Shown: positions 46,750 through 57,440, numbered from the stretch's first letter. The stretch is DNA of 59,944 bases from Rhizopus sp. PT2906 (GCA_025529335.1 JAMYHX010000250.1:1-59944); one strand, 5' to 3'. Translations and numbers: made by a program. The notes: a model not told the origin generated them from the letters alone.

Positions 46750-47361
46750 ATGGAAATAGAAGCGGCTCATTGTTTGGTCAATTTATCCACAAATAAAGCA
46801 AAGTATCCTATACCTGCCTTTGATAAGATGCACACCAACAAGCCTTCTAGGCATCACCAATGCGCTATGTGTCCTAAATCATTCTATCGATTAGAGCACC
46901 TGAATCGTCACATTAGAACTCATACAGGAGAAAAACCTCATCCGTGCACATATTTAGGCTGCAGTAAGAGATTTTCTCGTTCTGATGAACTCTCTCGTCA
47001 TATTCGTACACACATGTATCCAAAAAATAAAAAGAAGAAAGAAAAACATTATGAATGCAGACCATCCTTATTTCTTCCTACACCTACACCCATTAACTCA
47101 CCGCCATTATCACCTTCAAAGCATACTCTACCAAGTTTAGATTTGGATGTTCAACTGAGTACAGAAAGAGCCAGTGTGCTGCTAGCCACCCCAAACAGCT
47201 CACCACAGTTATCATCTCGGATACTCACACGATTCACGCATGAATGCAAGACATGTACCAATGGGAATAACCATAATCGATCTCTGCTAGATCTCATAGA
47301 ACGACCACCTTGGGATCGCAATTTACCACCCATATTCTCACCCGAGAGTGTGGAAAAATAA
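46750..47361 (+). CDS. C2H2 zinc-finger regulator, Mig1/CreA-like
   Basis: Intronless, 203 residues. Two adjacent C2H2 fingers (about residues 36-92): HQCAMCPKSFYRLEHLNRHI, linker RTHTGEKPHPC, then TYLGCSKRFSRSDELSRHI and RTH. The RLEHLNRH/RSDELSRH recognition helices and the TGEKPH linker are those of the Mig1/CreA/Egr-type class that binds GC-rich boxes. A basic stretch KNKKKKEKH follows (nuclear localisation). The C-terminal half is Pro/Ser/Thr-rich and likely disordered. Mig1/CreA proteins repress alternative-carbon genes under glucose, but several paralogues exist in Mucorales, so the target set here is inference only. Confidence 0.82.
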   Translation: MEIEAAHCLVNLSTNKAKYPIPAFDKMHTNKPSRHHQCAMCPKSFYRLEHLNRHIRTHTGEKPHPCTYLGCSKRFSRSDELSRHIRTHMYPKNKKKKEKHYECRPSLFLPTPTPINSPPLSPSKHTLPSLDLDVQLSTERASVLLATPNSSPQLSSRILTRFTHECKTCTNGNNHNRSLLDLIERPPWDRNLPPIFSPESVEK

Positions 47362-48240
47362 TGTATATTTTATCTATTTGCTCGTTTTTTTTTTTTCTTT
47401 TTCTCATTTGTGTATAGTTTATAGCAACTTAATATTGTATAAAGGACATTTAAGCTTCATCCGTCTTTTCTCCCCTTTTTTTTGTGTATATATAAAATGT
47501 TGATTTAATAAAGAAATCCTACCATGTTCGTGGCTATCGTGAGAAAAAGAAATCCTCTTTCTCTTTCATGTAGCATTTTTCTCACCAAATGTTGCTTTGG
47601 GTGTGTGATTAACATGGTTTTTCTTTATAACATCCTACATATTTCTTGTTGACATATGATAATAAATGTTGTCAATACAAACTAAAGAGAAAGACAAGGT
47701 ATATAAAGAGATCGTATATAAATAAAAAGGAAACTGACATAATAAATCATTCCATCTTCTTCCCGACGTTTTCCCGTCCCTTTGTTCACACTGTTCATCC
47801 TTCATTCAAGCCTACTTTTGTGGCAAAAACTCACAAATATGTATAAACATCCGGTGAGTTATATTTCAAGGGAGGGGTATTATTCAAGTCGTACTACGCA
47901 TTTTTTTTCTTTGCTTCGTCACAAGAGAAATCTCCGGTTACTCCGTAGCAACGACTGTGAACACATTCCTTACTTAACTATACATACTTATTAAATGCAA
48001 CAAGAAACTCATTTGAGCTTAATCCTGTACATCCCTTCCATTCTTTACTGTTATATCAAAAACAAACAAATGAATTCAGAACTCAGTTGAACACATATCG
48101 GCGACAACAGGATGAACATCCGCAGCCGTAGCAAAGAATTGACTCATTGTTCATCCCTTTCAGCACAGTCTTCGCATTTACGGACCAATCAAAATGAAAC
48201 AAGGGTAAAATGCTAGAAAGAAATGGAAAGACAAAGCAGT
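47362..48240. other. Intergenic, no gene seen
   Basis: 3' flank of the zinc-finger gene, with AATAAA-like signals at about 47507 and 47660, then unassigned sequence. Short frames without motifs. Confidence 0.4.
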
Positions 48241-48245
48241 TACAA

Positions 48246-48258
48246 GAATCTGCTAGAA
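48246..48258 (+). promoter_or_regulatory. Candidate heat-shock element
   Basis: GAATCTGCTAGAA: two perfect GAA units in the correct phase with a middle unit TGC in place of TTC, i.e. one mismatch to GAAnnTTCnnGAA. It lies ~117 nt upstream of the small heat-shock protein ATG and ~55 nt upstream of a TATA box, a position expected for Hsf1 binding. Confidence 0.55.
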
Positions 48259-48312
48259 GTAAAAAGATTTATAATGATCCTAATATGGAATAAACCCGCT
48301 CCGAATGATTTG

Positions 48313-48320
48313 TATATAAA
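48313..48320 (+). promoter_or_regulatory. TATA box of small heat-shock gene
   Basis: TATATAAA, 55 nt upstream of the ATG at 48375 and downstream of the candidate heat-shock element. It fits a TATA-dependent stress promoter. Confidence 0.6.
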
Positions 48321-48374
48321 AAGGTGAAAAAAAAAGCTTGAAAGGATCCTGTATCAAATAAAGCAACTTTATCA

Positions 48375-48926
48375 ATGTCTCTCTCTCAACGACTCTTTTC
48401 TGAAGCACTCCGTGACTTTAACCGTGCCTTTGCCTTATTAGAAGAACCTGTGTTCTACCATGTAGCTCGTCGCTCTGCTATTCCTGCAAGATCTTTTGCT
48501 CGTCAGCCTGCAACAGACTTGATTGAAACAGAAGAAGCCTTTGAACTACGTTCTGAATTACCTGGCTATGACAAGAAAGATATCCATATTGAATTCATAG
48601 ATGACAATACACTCCAGCTACGTGGTTCTACCCACCAAGAATCTTCTGCTGCTTCAGAGAATAAAGCTGCTAAAGAAAGCAAAGAGGCGTCTGCAGAAAC
48701 TACTTCATCTACTGAAACCGCTACTATGAATGGTAATAGCGTTACGTCTACCCCTACTACACCCAAATGGTGGGTAAATGAACGAATCTCTGGTAACTTC
48801 CAAAGATCCTTCTCGTTCCCTGTTTCTATCAAATCTGAAGAAATTAAAGCAAGCTATGAAAATGGTGTCTTAAAGGTTATCATTCCCAAGGCAAATAAAG
48901 AGACAAGGCGTATTCAAATAGACTAA
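48375..48926 (+). CDS. Small heat-shock protein (HSP20/alpha-crystallin)
   Basis: Intronless, 183 residues. N-terminal arm of ~55 residues, then the alpha-crystallin domain beginning ATDLIETEEAFELRSELPGY and DKKDIHIEFIDDNTLQLRGS. A Ser/Ala/Glu/Lys-rich insert (about residues 93-130) precedes the second half, RISGNFQRSFSFPVSIKSEE followed by IKASYENGVLKVIIPKA. The A-x-x-x-NGVL-x-I-x-I/P motif is diagnostic. It is an ATP-independent holdase that forms oligomers in the cytosol. The inserted loop is common in fungal sHSPs. The promoter has a heat-shock-like element and TATA. Its stop codon overlaps the 3' edge of an antisense Helitron relic. Confidence 0.93.
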   Translation: MSLSQRLFSEALRDFNRAFALLEEPVFYHVARRSAIPARSFARQPATDLIETEEAFELRSELPGYDKKDIHIEFIDDNTLQLRGSTHQESSAASENKAAKESKEASAETTSSTETATMNGNSVTSTPTTPKWWVNERISGNFQRSFSFPVSIKSEEIKASYENGVLKVIIPKANKETRRIQID

Positions 48927-49880
48927 AATAGAGGATGTGTATATTGTATAAGTAATTCTGAAGTTAAAATAAATAAACACATCTTTCTTGTTGAAATAGT
49001 TACTTCTTCATTCGTAGCGGCTGCGGCGATGGTAGCAGTGGAGGAGGAAAGGCGCATGCCCCAATGCCATCCGTAAGTTCCATGAGGAAATAAAAGGACA
49101 TAGTGGGTGGGCATGTATGCAGTATGCGCTTGCCTGATACGCTGAAAGTACTGGTCAAAGTCATAGCCTTGACGAATGTTGTTATTACGATCTCTTCTTC
49201 TTAAGGTAAGTATAATATCTCTGAAGCTTCGATCGCTATACTCAATTGGTATGACAGCAGCGACTTCCTCCGTTGTAGGAAGATTGGTAGTACGTCTGTT
49301 ACTCCCTTCGATTAACCTCATTTTCATTGAAGGACTGATGATAATGTAAGGCGAGTTGTTGCTTTCATTGTTGTCACTGATATTATTGCTCAAATCTCCG
49401 TCCGTATTTGTGTTCTCATTTCTGCTTAGGATCTCATGTGCATGGTGATATATGCGTGAAAAAGGGTTACAATGAGAAAGCATAGTCGAAAGCTCCGTTG
49501 TGATCTCGGAATTAAGATTTTCATTTCTTTCGGATCTTCTTTGTGCAGCGAAAGATGGACCATATATATGTAGAGTTGGGCGTAGGATGAGTTCGCTGCC
49601 TTCATAAGGGATATGCAGCCTCTGGCGGTGGCAAAGAGCACCGTGGATCTGAAATGCGTGAAGCCCACCTCTATTACTATTGACATTACGCTCCTCAGCT
49701 GAGACAATGTCGTATCCTAAAGAGATAAACGTAAAGGCAGCGTTGTATTAACGAGGGTTGTCCTTAAAGTGACGGCCATGAGTGTCTGTACTTGCAAGCA
49801 AGTCCTTCAAGCACTCAGATGGATCAGGCAAGAGTTGCAACTGGACTGATCCCCGCTTGCAGCATGACTCCTAGCTAAGA
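48927..49880 (-). mobile_element. Helitron relic (N-terminal Rep/helicase region)
   Basis: One minus-strand frame can be followed from about 49877 to 48927 with a single stop (TAA near 49747). In order: CCKRGSVQLQLLPDPSECLK, LLASTD, HFKDN...YNAAFTFISLGYD, RGGLHAFQIHGALCHRQ, LHIYGPSFAAQRRSERNENL, TTELSTMLSHCNPFSRIYHH, NLPTTEEVAAVIP, and YMPTHYVLLFPHGTYGWHWG. This is the conserved region upstream of and into the Helitron_like_N domain of fungal Helitrons. The catalytic Rep HUH motif and the helicase domain are absent; the element is cut off against the sHSP gene. Confidence 0.75.
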
Positions 49881-50243
49881 TTTCTCAAAGATGATGTCTC
49901 TTGCCTTTCATCGATCCAGTGTAAGACGTGACAGTGAAAGCATTCCTTGTCCATACATCCAAGGTCCAAAGGATGAAGGCGAGAAAGCTGCGAGATATAG
50001 GCAGCAAGTTCTGCCATGGGTCTACCTCTGGATATACTTTCAGCATCAGAAGACTCGACTGTTCTTGGTCTTCCTCTAGGTCTAGTGGTTTTATTCCAGT
50101 ATATATATTAGAGGAAATCCTCGTCCTTATAAAAGAGTTGATATGCCGACGTTTAAGTGTCACAGGTTATTAAGGCATATGATAGTAGTAATTGTAAAAA
50201 TAGAATTTGTAATGACAAAAGCTACTGAATTATTAGGTGTAAA

Positions 50244-50393
50244 AACTCCAAATGTTCTATCAATAAATCCAAAAGAAAATTGTGGAACAGAGACCTTGCC
50301 GCGGTCTTGAACTTTCGCAAGATTTTGATCAGCTTAAAGGAGACAAGTAAACACCCAAAGATCTTTACGCGAAAGCAAGTACCAAAGCTTTGA
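50244..50393 (+). pseudogene. TnpB/Fanzor-like C-terminal relic, second copy
   Basis: The forward frame reads NSKCSINKSKRKLWNRDLAA and continues VLNFRKILISLKET to a stop at 50391-50393. W-N-R-D-x-A-A-x-x-N is the RuvC-III-like (D/N)RD-x-NAA-x-N pattern seen at the end of TnpB/Fanzor and related elements. In Mucorales the exact LWNRDLAAVLNFR form recurs as a repeat. Only ~50 residues are preserved, and the upstream zinc-ribbon Cys are reduced to one. It lies 0.4 kb from the Helitron relic. It is not a copy of the 28.6-kb relic at the residue level. Confidence 0.5.
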
Positions 50394-53047
50394 TTTTTAC
50401 TAATTTTTGTATAGTACAAACACTAGTAGAGGATATATAAACGTATTTTTTGTAATAAAAATCATGCCTTGTCATTTTACTCTTCTTGTTCCCTATCTGT
50501 CCATGCCTTTTTCCCTGGTGATGTCGTGCTTATGTCTGCTCATACAGCTGAAGTCCGCATAAATTATATCAAACTGAACTGTATTCAACGCTTCATATTC
50601 TATATGTTAATGGCTACAACTAACGTCTTCATGACAAAGTTCGTATGTTCATAAATGATTAAGGAACTGCTCATACCATACATGCTTAATGCACGTAGCA
50701 AACAGTCTCATAACATACATTCTAATAGTTTTTATTTCAAAAACAAGCAACCTGTAGCTTGCTTATTTTAATACCATCTTTAACAGAGAGGTATATTCAC
50801 TTATAACTCAGTGGAAGCAAGAAGGAGAGGGTATATATTTCGCTAGAAAATAGAGAATGGATATACCATTAACCAGACCAATAGAATCTGATTGCTTGCT
50901 GAAGGAACTCTTCGTCTTAAAAGTCAGGCGTAATGATCAAAATATCTTTTCTCCAAAAGTAAAAGATGTTTCCGTTAAAGGGCAAAGAACAAAGCTTTAT
51001 CTTATCTTTTGCAAATCGAAAAGGAGAAAGAATTAAATGAAGATGACGTTTTTCAAGTTCGATATAACAATATGAATTTATCTGCAGTATGGACGAAGAA
51101 GATTTTTACCTTCGAAAGTAATCAAGAGAAGCATATTTCATTTCGCCTGCTATTGTCTTGAGCATTGCAAGAACATCGAACATGCCTTTGCGGTTGTTGA
51201 AGTTTATTTTAGTCATGTTGATGCTTTTAAATATACCTATAATAGTAGTCTCCTACAGTCTTTTGTTATTCTGTTTGTTGTTCATCTTAGTCCGTTGCAA
51301 CGAAGGTACAAATTAGCTTCAAGAAAAATCAACTTGCTGTGATTGAAATACAATAGGGGTATATTCATAGCATTTGATTTAAATCGGATATTGTTTTCTG
51401 CAAGAATAATTAAATGGCGTATTCTAAGCATATGATATTTTAAGGACTTAAACACTGTAGAACAATCACCTTAACAAACGTGGTTTACCTTTTTAGGGCT
51501 AAGGTTTTTACCGCTGTAATTAAAAAAGCGTTATTCAATTTAAATTCCGCCATTTTCCTTGTTTCCCGGAACTGTTCAGTTACAAAATTTCTAATCTGAG
51601 CCCGCTCAAACTTCCCTGGAAGCAGAATAGCTCAGTGTGCGATGCTCTTTACCGCTTGCCCGGACAAATGTTTCAAATAGTAAACATTGAGTTAGACTAT
51701 TATTTAATAATTATTTAACTATAGAAAGGTAAGTTACGCAAAAATAACGGGCATGAGATATAAAAAAAAGAATAGTAGCAGTAATTAATTAGCTATTTAA
51801 AATAGCTTATTTGAGCGTCACAAAATCCATAATTCTGAATGCATTCTCTTTGGCCTTTCAAAGTTAGACTATTTGAATCAAAAATAAAAACTTGCTAAAC
51901 ATGAGTAGAACATGGTTTATGGTGTCGATCCATAAACCACAGCCGGTGAAGGCCGATTGTACTCCCCTTCCCTCTTCCATTTCTTCAGCTGCTAAAAAGG
52001 AAGAATGTACGCAACTAATAACTTTGGTATGATCAGCTCTATTTCTCGGAGCAGTTACTCGGTGAACTATTGACGAGGAAAATACAGCAAAGATGTTCTT
52101 GATACTTTTGTGAGCTAGAATGATCTTATCTGTAATGACGTGAGTGAGTGTAACATGAAGGTTGGCTTAGAATCCTTGTTTCTATGAATAACATCAAATT
52201 ATTACTTGGAGATTCAGAAAATTCGAGATTTGTATGTTCACCTGCGCGGAGTAGGCGGCACAAACCGTAGTTATGGCAACCATTGTTCACCTTGGCAACT
52301 TTGTCTTTGCAGGATAGAAATCAAGTGCATTTTCATAAGTAAAATAGCCATATCTGGTCAACCACATGTCAAATGATGGGTAAGAAAAGGAGAGATCATA
52401 AAGTAAAACTTGATCAAGTTGTTCTATTTTGCTAATGATAAGTTACATTCCCGGTTAAAACCATGGTGACACCAAGTTAATTATGAACGTGCTTTTTCTT
52501 TTAACGAAGGAGGAATGAGCATTTTAGTACAGTAACACCCAGATCCCGCATTTACCTTTGACGATCAATTTTGCCTGGAGATCAAACTCGCTATTTTCTA
52601 GAGAAGAACAGTAAAGACAGCTAGTGACAGATCTAGTAACAAATAGAGTCCGGTATTAGACATAATATCTGACTTAATAAAAATAGAACAAGCCTGTATA
52701 TTAATTAACTAGACTACAACTAATCATTGGTTGCATGTTACTCTATTACAAATGGCCTATGATCTTTGTCCCGACTGTCTATAAATAAAAAGTGACTATT
52801 CCTAATTTACAAAGGGGTTACTTTAAAAAACTTTTTTAGGCAACAACTTTTCTTTTTATGGAAAAAGAAGTTACAGTAACTTTTCTTGTGGCATGATGTG
52901 TTTGTTGTCCAGATCTATAATTTGATTTAGGGTTCACTGACTATTTCTTTCCTCTTTTCTTCCTCTTTTTCTTTCTTTTTTAAAACAACTTTCCTTTATC
53001 TTTCCCCCCTTTTTTTTTATTAGATTCCATTACTCTCATTCATCATC
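50394..53047. other. 2.65-kb gene-free interval
   Basis: AT-rich sequence with no ORF of substance. It contains a 10-bp perfect hairpin (51913-51922 with 51930-51939). The last ~90 nt before 53048 are T/C-rich, the leader of the chitin deacetylase gene. No relic could be named. Confidence 0.4.
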
Positions 53048-54432
53048 ATGGTTTGGAAAGGTGCCATCATTTCAGCTATTGCTTTCGCTAGCGTCAACGC
53101 TGCTACAACCAACTACACCAGCTCTGTTGATCCTACTAAAATCGACATCCCCAAGATCCCTCAAACTACTTCTTATAACCCTACTGAAGAATGTACTTAT
53201 TATCAACCTCCTGTCGCTTGGAACAAGGCTGACTGGCCCAATTCTTGGGAAATCGCTACCTCTAACGGAATGAACAAGAGCGCTGAATTCCAAGCATTGT
53301 ACAATTCTATTGACTGGTCAAAGGCTCCCAACTTCCCCGTCAGAAAGCTCACTGCTGCCGGTGGTCTTGACATGACCGGCTACGACACTGCTACTGATCC
53401 CGCTTGTTGGTGGTCCAGCACTACCTGTAAGACTCCCAAGACTTCTGGAATCAACGCTGACATCTACGCTTGTCCTGAACCCGATGTCTGGGGCTTGGTA
53501 ACTATTTTTATCTTTGCACTTTTGCGCTCTTCTAATTGTTTCATTTAGACCTTTGATGATGGACCCAACTGTTCTCATAACGCCTTCTATGACTATCTTG
53601 AACAAAACAAGTTGAAGGCCTCCATGTTCTACATTGGTTCCAACGTCATGAACTGGCCATATGGTGCTCAACGTGGTATCAAGGACGGTCACCATCTTGC
53701 TGGCCACACTTGGTCTCACAGATTGATGACTACCTTGACCAACGAAGAAGTTCTTGCTGAACTTTACTTCACTCAAAAGGCTATCAAGCTTGTCACTGGT
53801 GTTACTCCTAAATACTGGCGCCCTGTAAGTTTCTTTTTTTTTTCCCGTACACACATTTATATAACCGTAGCACATGAACCCTAATTTTTTTATTTATTTA
53901 TTTATAGGCCCAAGGTGATATTGATGACCGTGTTCGTTGGATCGCCACTCAATTGAACTTGACTGCTATTCTTTGGAACTTGGATACCGACGATTGGGCT
54001 GCCAACACTATTGCTGGTGTCACCACCCAAACTGTCAATGATAACTATGAATCCTTCATCAAGATGGGTTCTAACGGTACTTTCGCTAGCTCCGGTAACA
54101 TCGTCCTGTCTCACGAAATCAACAACATGACCATGGACTTCTTCATGCAACACTACCCCGAAATCAAGAAGGCTTACAAGCACGTCTTGGATGTCGCCAC
54201 CTGTATGAACATCACTAACCCTTACCAAGAAACAACCGTTACTTTCCCTACTTTTGCTCAAGCCATCGGTGGTAGCTCTGCTAGTAACAGCTCTGTTGCT
54301 CCTGGTGCCTCTGGTGCTCCTGCTTCTGGTGCTTCTACTCAATCTGCTGCTGCCAAGAGTGCCGGTAATTCTGTTGCCATCAACAGCTCTCTCTTCATTG
54401 CTGCTCTTTTTGGTCTCTTGGTTCTCGCCTAA
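53048..54432 (+). CDS. Chitin deacetylase, GPI-anchored type
   Basis: Three exons (53048-53497, 53549-53824, 53908-54432) give 416 residues. Signal peptide (AIISAIAFASVNA, about residues 6-19). The NodB-type CE4 domain has motif 1 TFDDGP (151-156; D153 base, D154 metal), motif 2 HTWSH (203-207; both metal His), motif 4 WNLDTDDW and motif 5 IVLSHE. Motif 3, usually R-P-P-Y/F-G-D, reads WRPAQGDIDDR across intron 2. The C-terminus is a Ser/Ala/Gly linker ending in a hydrophobic stretch (SLFIAALFGLLVLA), a GPI-attachment signal. The enzyme deacetylates nascent chitin to chitosan, a major mucoralean wall polymer. Codons are C-rich, consistent with high expression. Confidence 0.93.
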
Positions 54433-54914
54433 AAGCGGCCTATACACCCTTAACATAACAAAAATCTAATAATGTATTAAAACTTTGACTTGATGTAAAC
54501 CTTCTCGTAGCATGTATTCCCCCCTTTTCCTATATTTTTTTAAACACATTTTTTATTCCTTTTTTAGAAAATGTATAAAGTCCTTATTCTCCTGGATCAA
54601 CACAACATGCATGTCGTCTAATAGTAAATTGATCGCAGTATGATCGTGTAACATTTTCGTTGTAATGTAAAAGAGAGGAGGTATTGTGTATATATAAAAA
54701 AAGGGGGTCGCCGTGACCTCGGTTATTTGAAAAAATATGTGAGCAGGTTAGTAAGATATCTCGATACACGAGTTTATGCATACACAGTAGAATTCTTCCT
54801 CCCCCATGACACATTGTTGTACTTTTTCCCCCTCTTTTTTTGTTGTCAATATTATGCAAGTTTATTATGAAAACACCTAATTTTGAGATATAAGCAACTC
54901 ATAATGGGTTTTCG
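54433..54914. other. Intergenic after chitin deacetylase
   Basis: 3' flank of the chitin deacetylase gene, then unassigned AT-rich DNA. No gene recognised. Confidence 0.4.
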
Positions 54915-54979
54915 TACTTGATAAAATATTGAAATAAAAATTGTGTTGTGTTCTTTTTATTTCAATATTTTATCAAGTA
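54915..54979. repeat. Perfect 26-bp inverted repeat with 13-nt spacer
   Basis: Arms 54915-54940 and 54954-54979 are exact reverse complements, starting TACTTGATAAAATATTG and ending in its mirror image. The outermost bases are TA/TA, the Tc1/mariner target dinucleotide. It lies ~30-60 nt upstream of a Tc1 transposase relic. It may be a pair of terminal inverted repeats brought together by internal deletion (MITE-like) or the end of the adjacent element. Confidence 0.85.
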
Positions 54980-55009
54980 TCCATGGTCAGCTGAAAACGT
55001 ACCAACTAA

Positions 55010-55537
55010 AGAACGTGGTCCTTATCAACCATAAGAAGAAATAAAGTGCCAAGTATTTATTCCCTTGGAAAAGCAGGACATTCGTATGATGACATTGCAA
55101 ATATAATCGACTTGGCTAAATCAACAGTACAAAGCACTGCTGATAGAATAAAAAAGACTGAATCACTTCTACCAACCAAAGCAAAGAATATGGCCCCTAA
55201 AAGCAATGAGAAATTACAGAGGATAATACGAGATGATCCATTTGTAACATGCGACCGTCAGAGATTAAGGTTGCATAAAATAGATGTAAATGTCTGTAGG
55301 CAGACTGTTACCAGCAGTTAAAGAGAATTGAGCATGACTCATACTTTGCTGCTCACAAAGCAATCATTGACAGAAGAGCACATGAAGAAAAGATTGCACT
55401 GGAACCACTTAGCGATTGAACAGTGGTCTAGCGTCATTTGGAGTGATGAATCTCGGCTCAGCGTTACCAGTAACAATAATGGCGCCAGGGTCATCATAAA
55501 AGCTGATGAACGATATGAGGCTAACATATTGTATTAA
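55010..55537 (+). pseudogene. Tc1-type transposase relic
   Basis: Three forward frames in series. The first is LGKAGHSYDDIANIIDLAKS, followed by TVQSTADRIKK (HTH) and VCRQTVTSS with a stop. The second is LKRIEHDSYFAAHKA. The third is SLTEEHMKKRLHWNHLAIEQ, then WSSVIWSDESRLSV with the first catalytic Asp (WSDESR), ending YEANILY with a stop. The order matches Tc1 transposases; two frameshifts and the absence of the second Asp/Glu half show decay. No ATG opens the first frame. Confidence 0.75.
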
Positions 55538-55928
55538 CAAAGAAGTATGACAGCGGTGCTTGTGCACGAATGATCATTATTACTGTTGTTGTTTCCATTG
55601 TGCTTATGTTTGAGCTGGTTTATTGTTTGACAATAACTAAAGCCTTCAATGGTAACCGTTAGAAAAGACGTATAAAGAAACGATAAGAAAAAATCCAACA
55701 CTAAGGCTAATGGTTTAGATCTGATAAATAAAACGAAGAAACATTTTCGTATTAATGAGGGATGGACAATGAATAAAACCTGCACTTTTCTTCTTACTTC
55801 AGACTAGAAAACCTAGTGTATTCCTGAACACAAAGGCAGAATGCGGCAAGTGTTTTGTAAACATGCAATGAAATTAAAGACTTTGTAACGCTACTATGCA
55901 TTATATATTGTTCTACCAAACATACTTT
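55538..55928. other. Intergenic, nothing recognised
   Basis: About 390 nt after the Tc1 relic; probably element 3' remains plus the 3' flank of the next gene (minus). No terminal inverted repeat matching 54915-54979 was seen. Confidence 0.35.
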
Positions 55929-56574
55929 TTATATTCGCTTTTTAATAGGCCGATGTGGGATTCCATCACGGCAGTCAAAGCTCTCCAAACAATCAGGTGA
56001 TTGGAGTGTTTCAACACGCCTATAAACTTCGTATCTTCCTGTTTCTTTCAAGCGCTCGACAAAAATGTATTCAATTGCTTTGTGGTTTCTATCAGAGGTG
56101 TTAGTTTGTGTGTATTTGCAATAAAATGAAGAATTGTGCTACTACAAAACTTACTTTACCAAAGTCAGGGCGTCAGAAGGCTCTGTTGAAAGAGCGGCAT
56201 AGTCCACAACAACGAGACACACTTTTTCTTCTGTCGATGACAGATATATCAAAAGAGCTATACAAAACCAAGAGTTAGCCTGTCGTGTCATAATCCCTCT
56301 TCGTCTTTCTCCAAATTCTCCCATTTTTCTAAAATTTACTCTATCTGTTACCAGCACAATTGTCAAGTTCCATTTTTAGTAATTTTTCGTTAGTATTACC
56401 CATGTCTCTTGATGCAATTGGGCTCTTAGCCAGACTTTTTGGCGAAACGTACACTAATTCGGCCAAAGAACAACATATCAAACAGTTGATCATATTTTGA
56501 AGAACTGTTTGAAGTCCTTTGTTTGATGTATTACTTGGACTTTTTCGGGCATATCCCAACACCTCAAACGCCAT
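55929..56574 (-). CDS. Small protein resembling a serine-recombinase N-terminal fold
   Basis: Three exons (56352-56574, 56155-56257, 55929-56088) give 161 residues with clean phases. It starts MAFEVLGYARKSPSNTS, where Y-A-R-K-S is placed as in the Y-x-R-x-S active-site motif of resolvase/invertase serine recombinases. The helix region LQTVLQNMINCLICCSLAEL follows, then YVSPKSLAKSPIASRD. Exon 2 encodes KVCLVVVDYAALSTEPSDAL, comparable with the 'vDrLsR' strand but lacking the second Arg (AALST). The C-terminus is LESFDCRDGIPHRPIKKR. I believe this is a multicopy uncharacterised family in Mucorales. There is no DNA-binding or zinc domain. It is intact here; the function is unknown. Confidence 0.6.
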
Positions 56575-57440
56575 CTATCTTTAACCCTTTTATGAACCTT
56601 TCATATCGTACTTGATAATTGCCAATGTTTTTTGCTAGAAGCACTATAAACATAATGTCAAAACAGAGTATTAGGCTATATTCTTTTCTTTTCGCCTATG
56701 TTTACAGCAATATATACCTCGATATTCAGGCTTCATTATATAAACAATCTTTTGCTCAACTCGGCGACCTGAGTCCATGCGTTTCCTTGATTTCTGAGCC
56801 TTTAAATAATGGCAGCCGTTTTTTGTTGCGAAGCGGGTAAAAGCTGCAAGTCCCTTTTTTTTTCATATAAAGTTGTATATTGCTGCTGTGTTCAGCTTTG
56901 TTATTGTAAAAAAGCTGTTAAGTCGATGCTTTGCGGATTTGATTTTTCATGAAAAAGAAAGAGGTATTATTAAAATAAGATGCGCGTCCATTTTATAGGG
57001 AAGGTTGAATGTGGCCAATGTGGCTATTTATTATTGTTGCCAGCACTCTTCTCCTTATTCCCATCAGATGCGATAGAAGAATGTAAGTAGAACATGTATG
57101 CTCTATTGTAATATATAGAGTTATTATAATAATTTATATCAAACATGTCAGAATGCGTAAGAGTTATTTCCAAGTCTGAGGACAATATGGATTTAAATGA
57201 ATGGCGGTTGCAGGAGGTGGATACAAGCAACAACAATAATAAAAGGGCACAAAGTCTAGGTCGACATGACTGTATAAGCGACTTTTTTATTAAATATACA
57301 AAGGGAAAGGAGAATTACTTTTCAAAAAAAAGAGAAAATGTATGTATACATATTATATATATAAAGAGAAGCTCTTTATAATAAAAATACGTTTGAAGGA
57401 GAGTGGGCATTTCAAACGCTGTATTATATATTCTAGACAT
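56575..57440. other. Intergenic between the recombinase-like gene and SEC61
   Basis: Upstream flank of the small gene (minus), then the 3' flank of SEC61 (minus). No coding feature recognised; AT-rich. Confidence 0.4.

Noticed and set aside
51625..51680. A TAGCTCAGT-like string resembling a tRNA D-arm
   Set aside because: No matching acceptor stem, anticodon arm or GGTTCGA-type T-loop follows within tRNA distance.
51913..51939. 10-bp perfect hairpin as a terminator or regulatory RNA
   Set aside because: Short, isolated and without neighbouring gene or U-tract context; such hairpins are expected by chance in AT-rich DNA.
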